55,415 nucleotides of DNA from positions 1 to 55,415 of the forward strand of contig NZ_BONI01000064.1 of assembly GCF_016862635.1 (NCBI RefSeq), given 5' to 3'. Shown here one piece after another: positions 55,152 to 55,415 of this stretch (the first letter of the stretch is position 1; the number at the start of each line of letters is the position of its first letter). The stretch comes from Catellatospora coxensis (GTDB taxonomy: Bacteria; Actinomycetota; Actinomycetes; Mycobacteriales; Micromonosporaceae). The notes below the pieces were generated by a model. It worked only from the letters and a program-made list of their open reading frames with translations, was not told the DNA's origin and searched no databases. The translations under genes were made by a program, and so were the position numbers.

Positions 55152-55415
55152 GTGAGCACGCAGACGGGCCAGGCCGCCGGGCATGCCCGGTACACCTATC
55201 GGCTGCGTGCGTCGTCCGCCGCCGAGAAGCTGCTCAACAGCGAGTGGGACCGCTGCCGGTGGATCTGGAATGAATGCGTCGCCAAATCGCAGGCCGTCCA
55301 TGCTCACAACCGGGCGCGTCCCGCAGACAAGCTGACCTGCGGCCCGGCGCAGCTCGACAAGATGCTGACCGAGGCCCGCAAGACCACGCCCTGGCTCGCG
55401 CAGGGCTCGTCGGTT
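55152..55415 (+). mobile_element. tnpB: TnpB (IS200/IS605 family), N-terminal part, cut by window edge
   Basis: An 88-codon open frame from GTG at 55152 runs off the right edge. It reads YTYRLRASSAAEKLLNSEWD then RCRWIWNECVAKSQAVHAHN, the helix-turn-helix start of TnpB/OrfB proteins, followed by DKMLTEARKTTPWLAQGSS. TnpB is an RNA-guided nuclease that helps retain these insertion sequences. The RuvC catalytic residues would lie outside the window, so completeness cannot be judged. No TnpA gene is seen on the left. It marks the right boundary of the peptide/NRPS locus. Confidence 0.85.

Overview
This window is GC-rich throughout, with GTG starts, tightly overlapping genes, SARP-type regulators, tandem universal stress proteins and NRPS genes. 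It fits a filamentous actinomycete, and the gene style suggests a Micromonosporaceae relative. That placement is inference from gene content, not from a marker gene. No rRNA, tRNA or CRISPR array was recognised.

Left part (1-23100), a hypoxia/dormancy-type stress region. It starts with a GTP-dependent PEP carboxykinase cut by the window edge, an ArsR remnant and a SHOCT/multicopper-oxidase pair. Next comes a block resembling the mycobacterial DosR regulon: three Acg-type nitroreductases plus one decayed copy, three tandem universal stress proteins plus one remnant, a zinc alcohol dehydrogenase, a sugar-type ABC ATPase, phosphoketolase, a CtpF-like P-type ATPase, a CBS protein, a GAF-GAF histidine kinase of the DosS/DevS type and two DosR/DevR-like response regulators. 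Seven 14-bp boxes of the form GGGACC/TTTCGGCCC lie mostly 80-93 bp before start codons in this block, so it probably works as one regulon.

Middle part (23100-30700), sulfur and transport. A CstR-like persulfide sensor, a metallo-beta-lactamase/rhodanese fusion, a membrane rhodanese and a TauE/SafE exporter share four 16-bp ATACCC-N4-GGGTAT operators. An overlooked 48-residue ORF lies just upstream. A FtsX/LolD-type ABC pair with its TetR regulator follows, then a stretch of gene remnants (LacI, CsbD-like, MmyB-type).

Peptide system 1 (30973-41075). A 70-residue precursor has a Cys-free and Tyr-free leader and a core with 8 Cys and 11 Tyr. It is surrounded by MauE, a TlpA/MauD-like thioredoxin, an S26-type signal peptidase, an ABC exporter and two large SARP/AfsR-type regulators. 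I read this as a dedicated system that makes, oxidises, cleaves and exports a disulfide-rich peptide.

Peptide system 2 (44730-54950). A 31-residue peptide ending in RYPYWFYNYPE has an excellent Shine-Dalgarno site and sits directly before a cytochrome P450 and directly after a stand-alone condensation-domain protein. Divergent from it is a compact operon: an AMP-ligase, a C-A-T module with a glycine-like code, a free carrier protein, a free condensation domain and a glycosyltransferase. A 14-bp palindrome sits in the shared promoter region, and a near-copy precedes the neighbouring secreted pectate lyase. The combination of a P450-type aromatic RiPP with NRPS parts is the most unusual thing here. 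The window ends inside a TnpB gene of the IS200/IS605 type.
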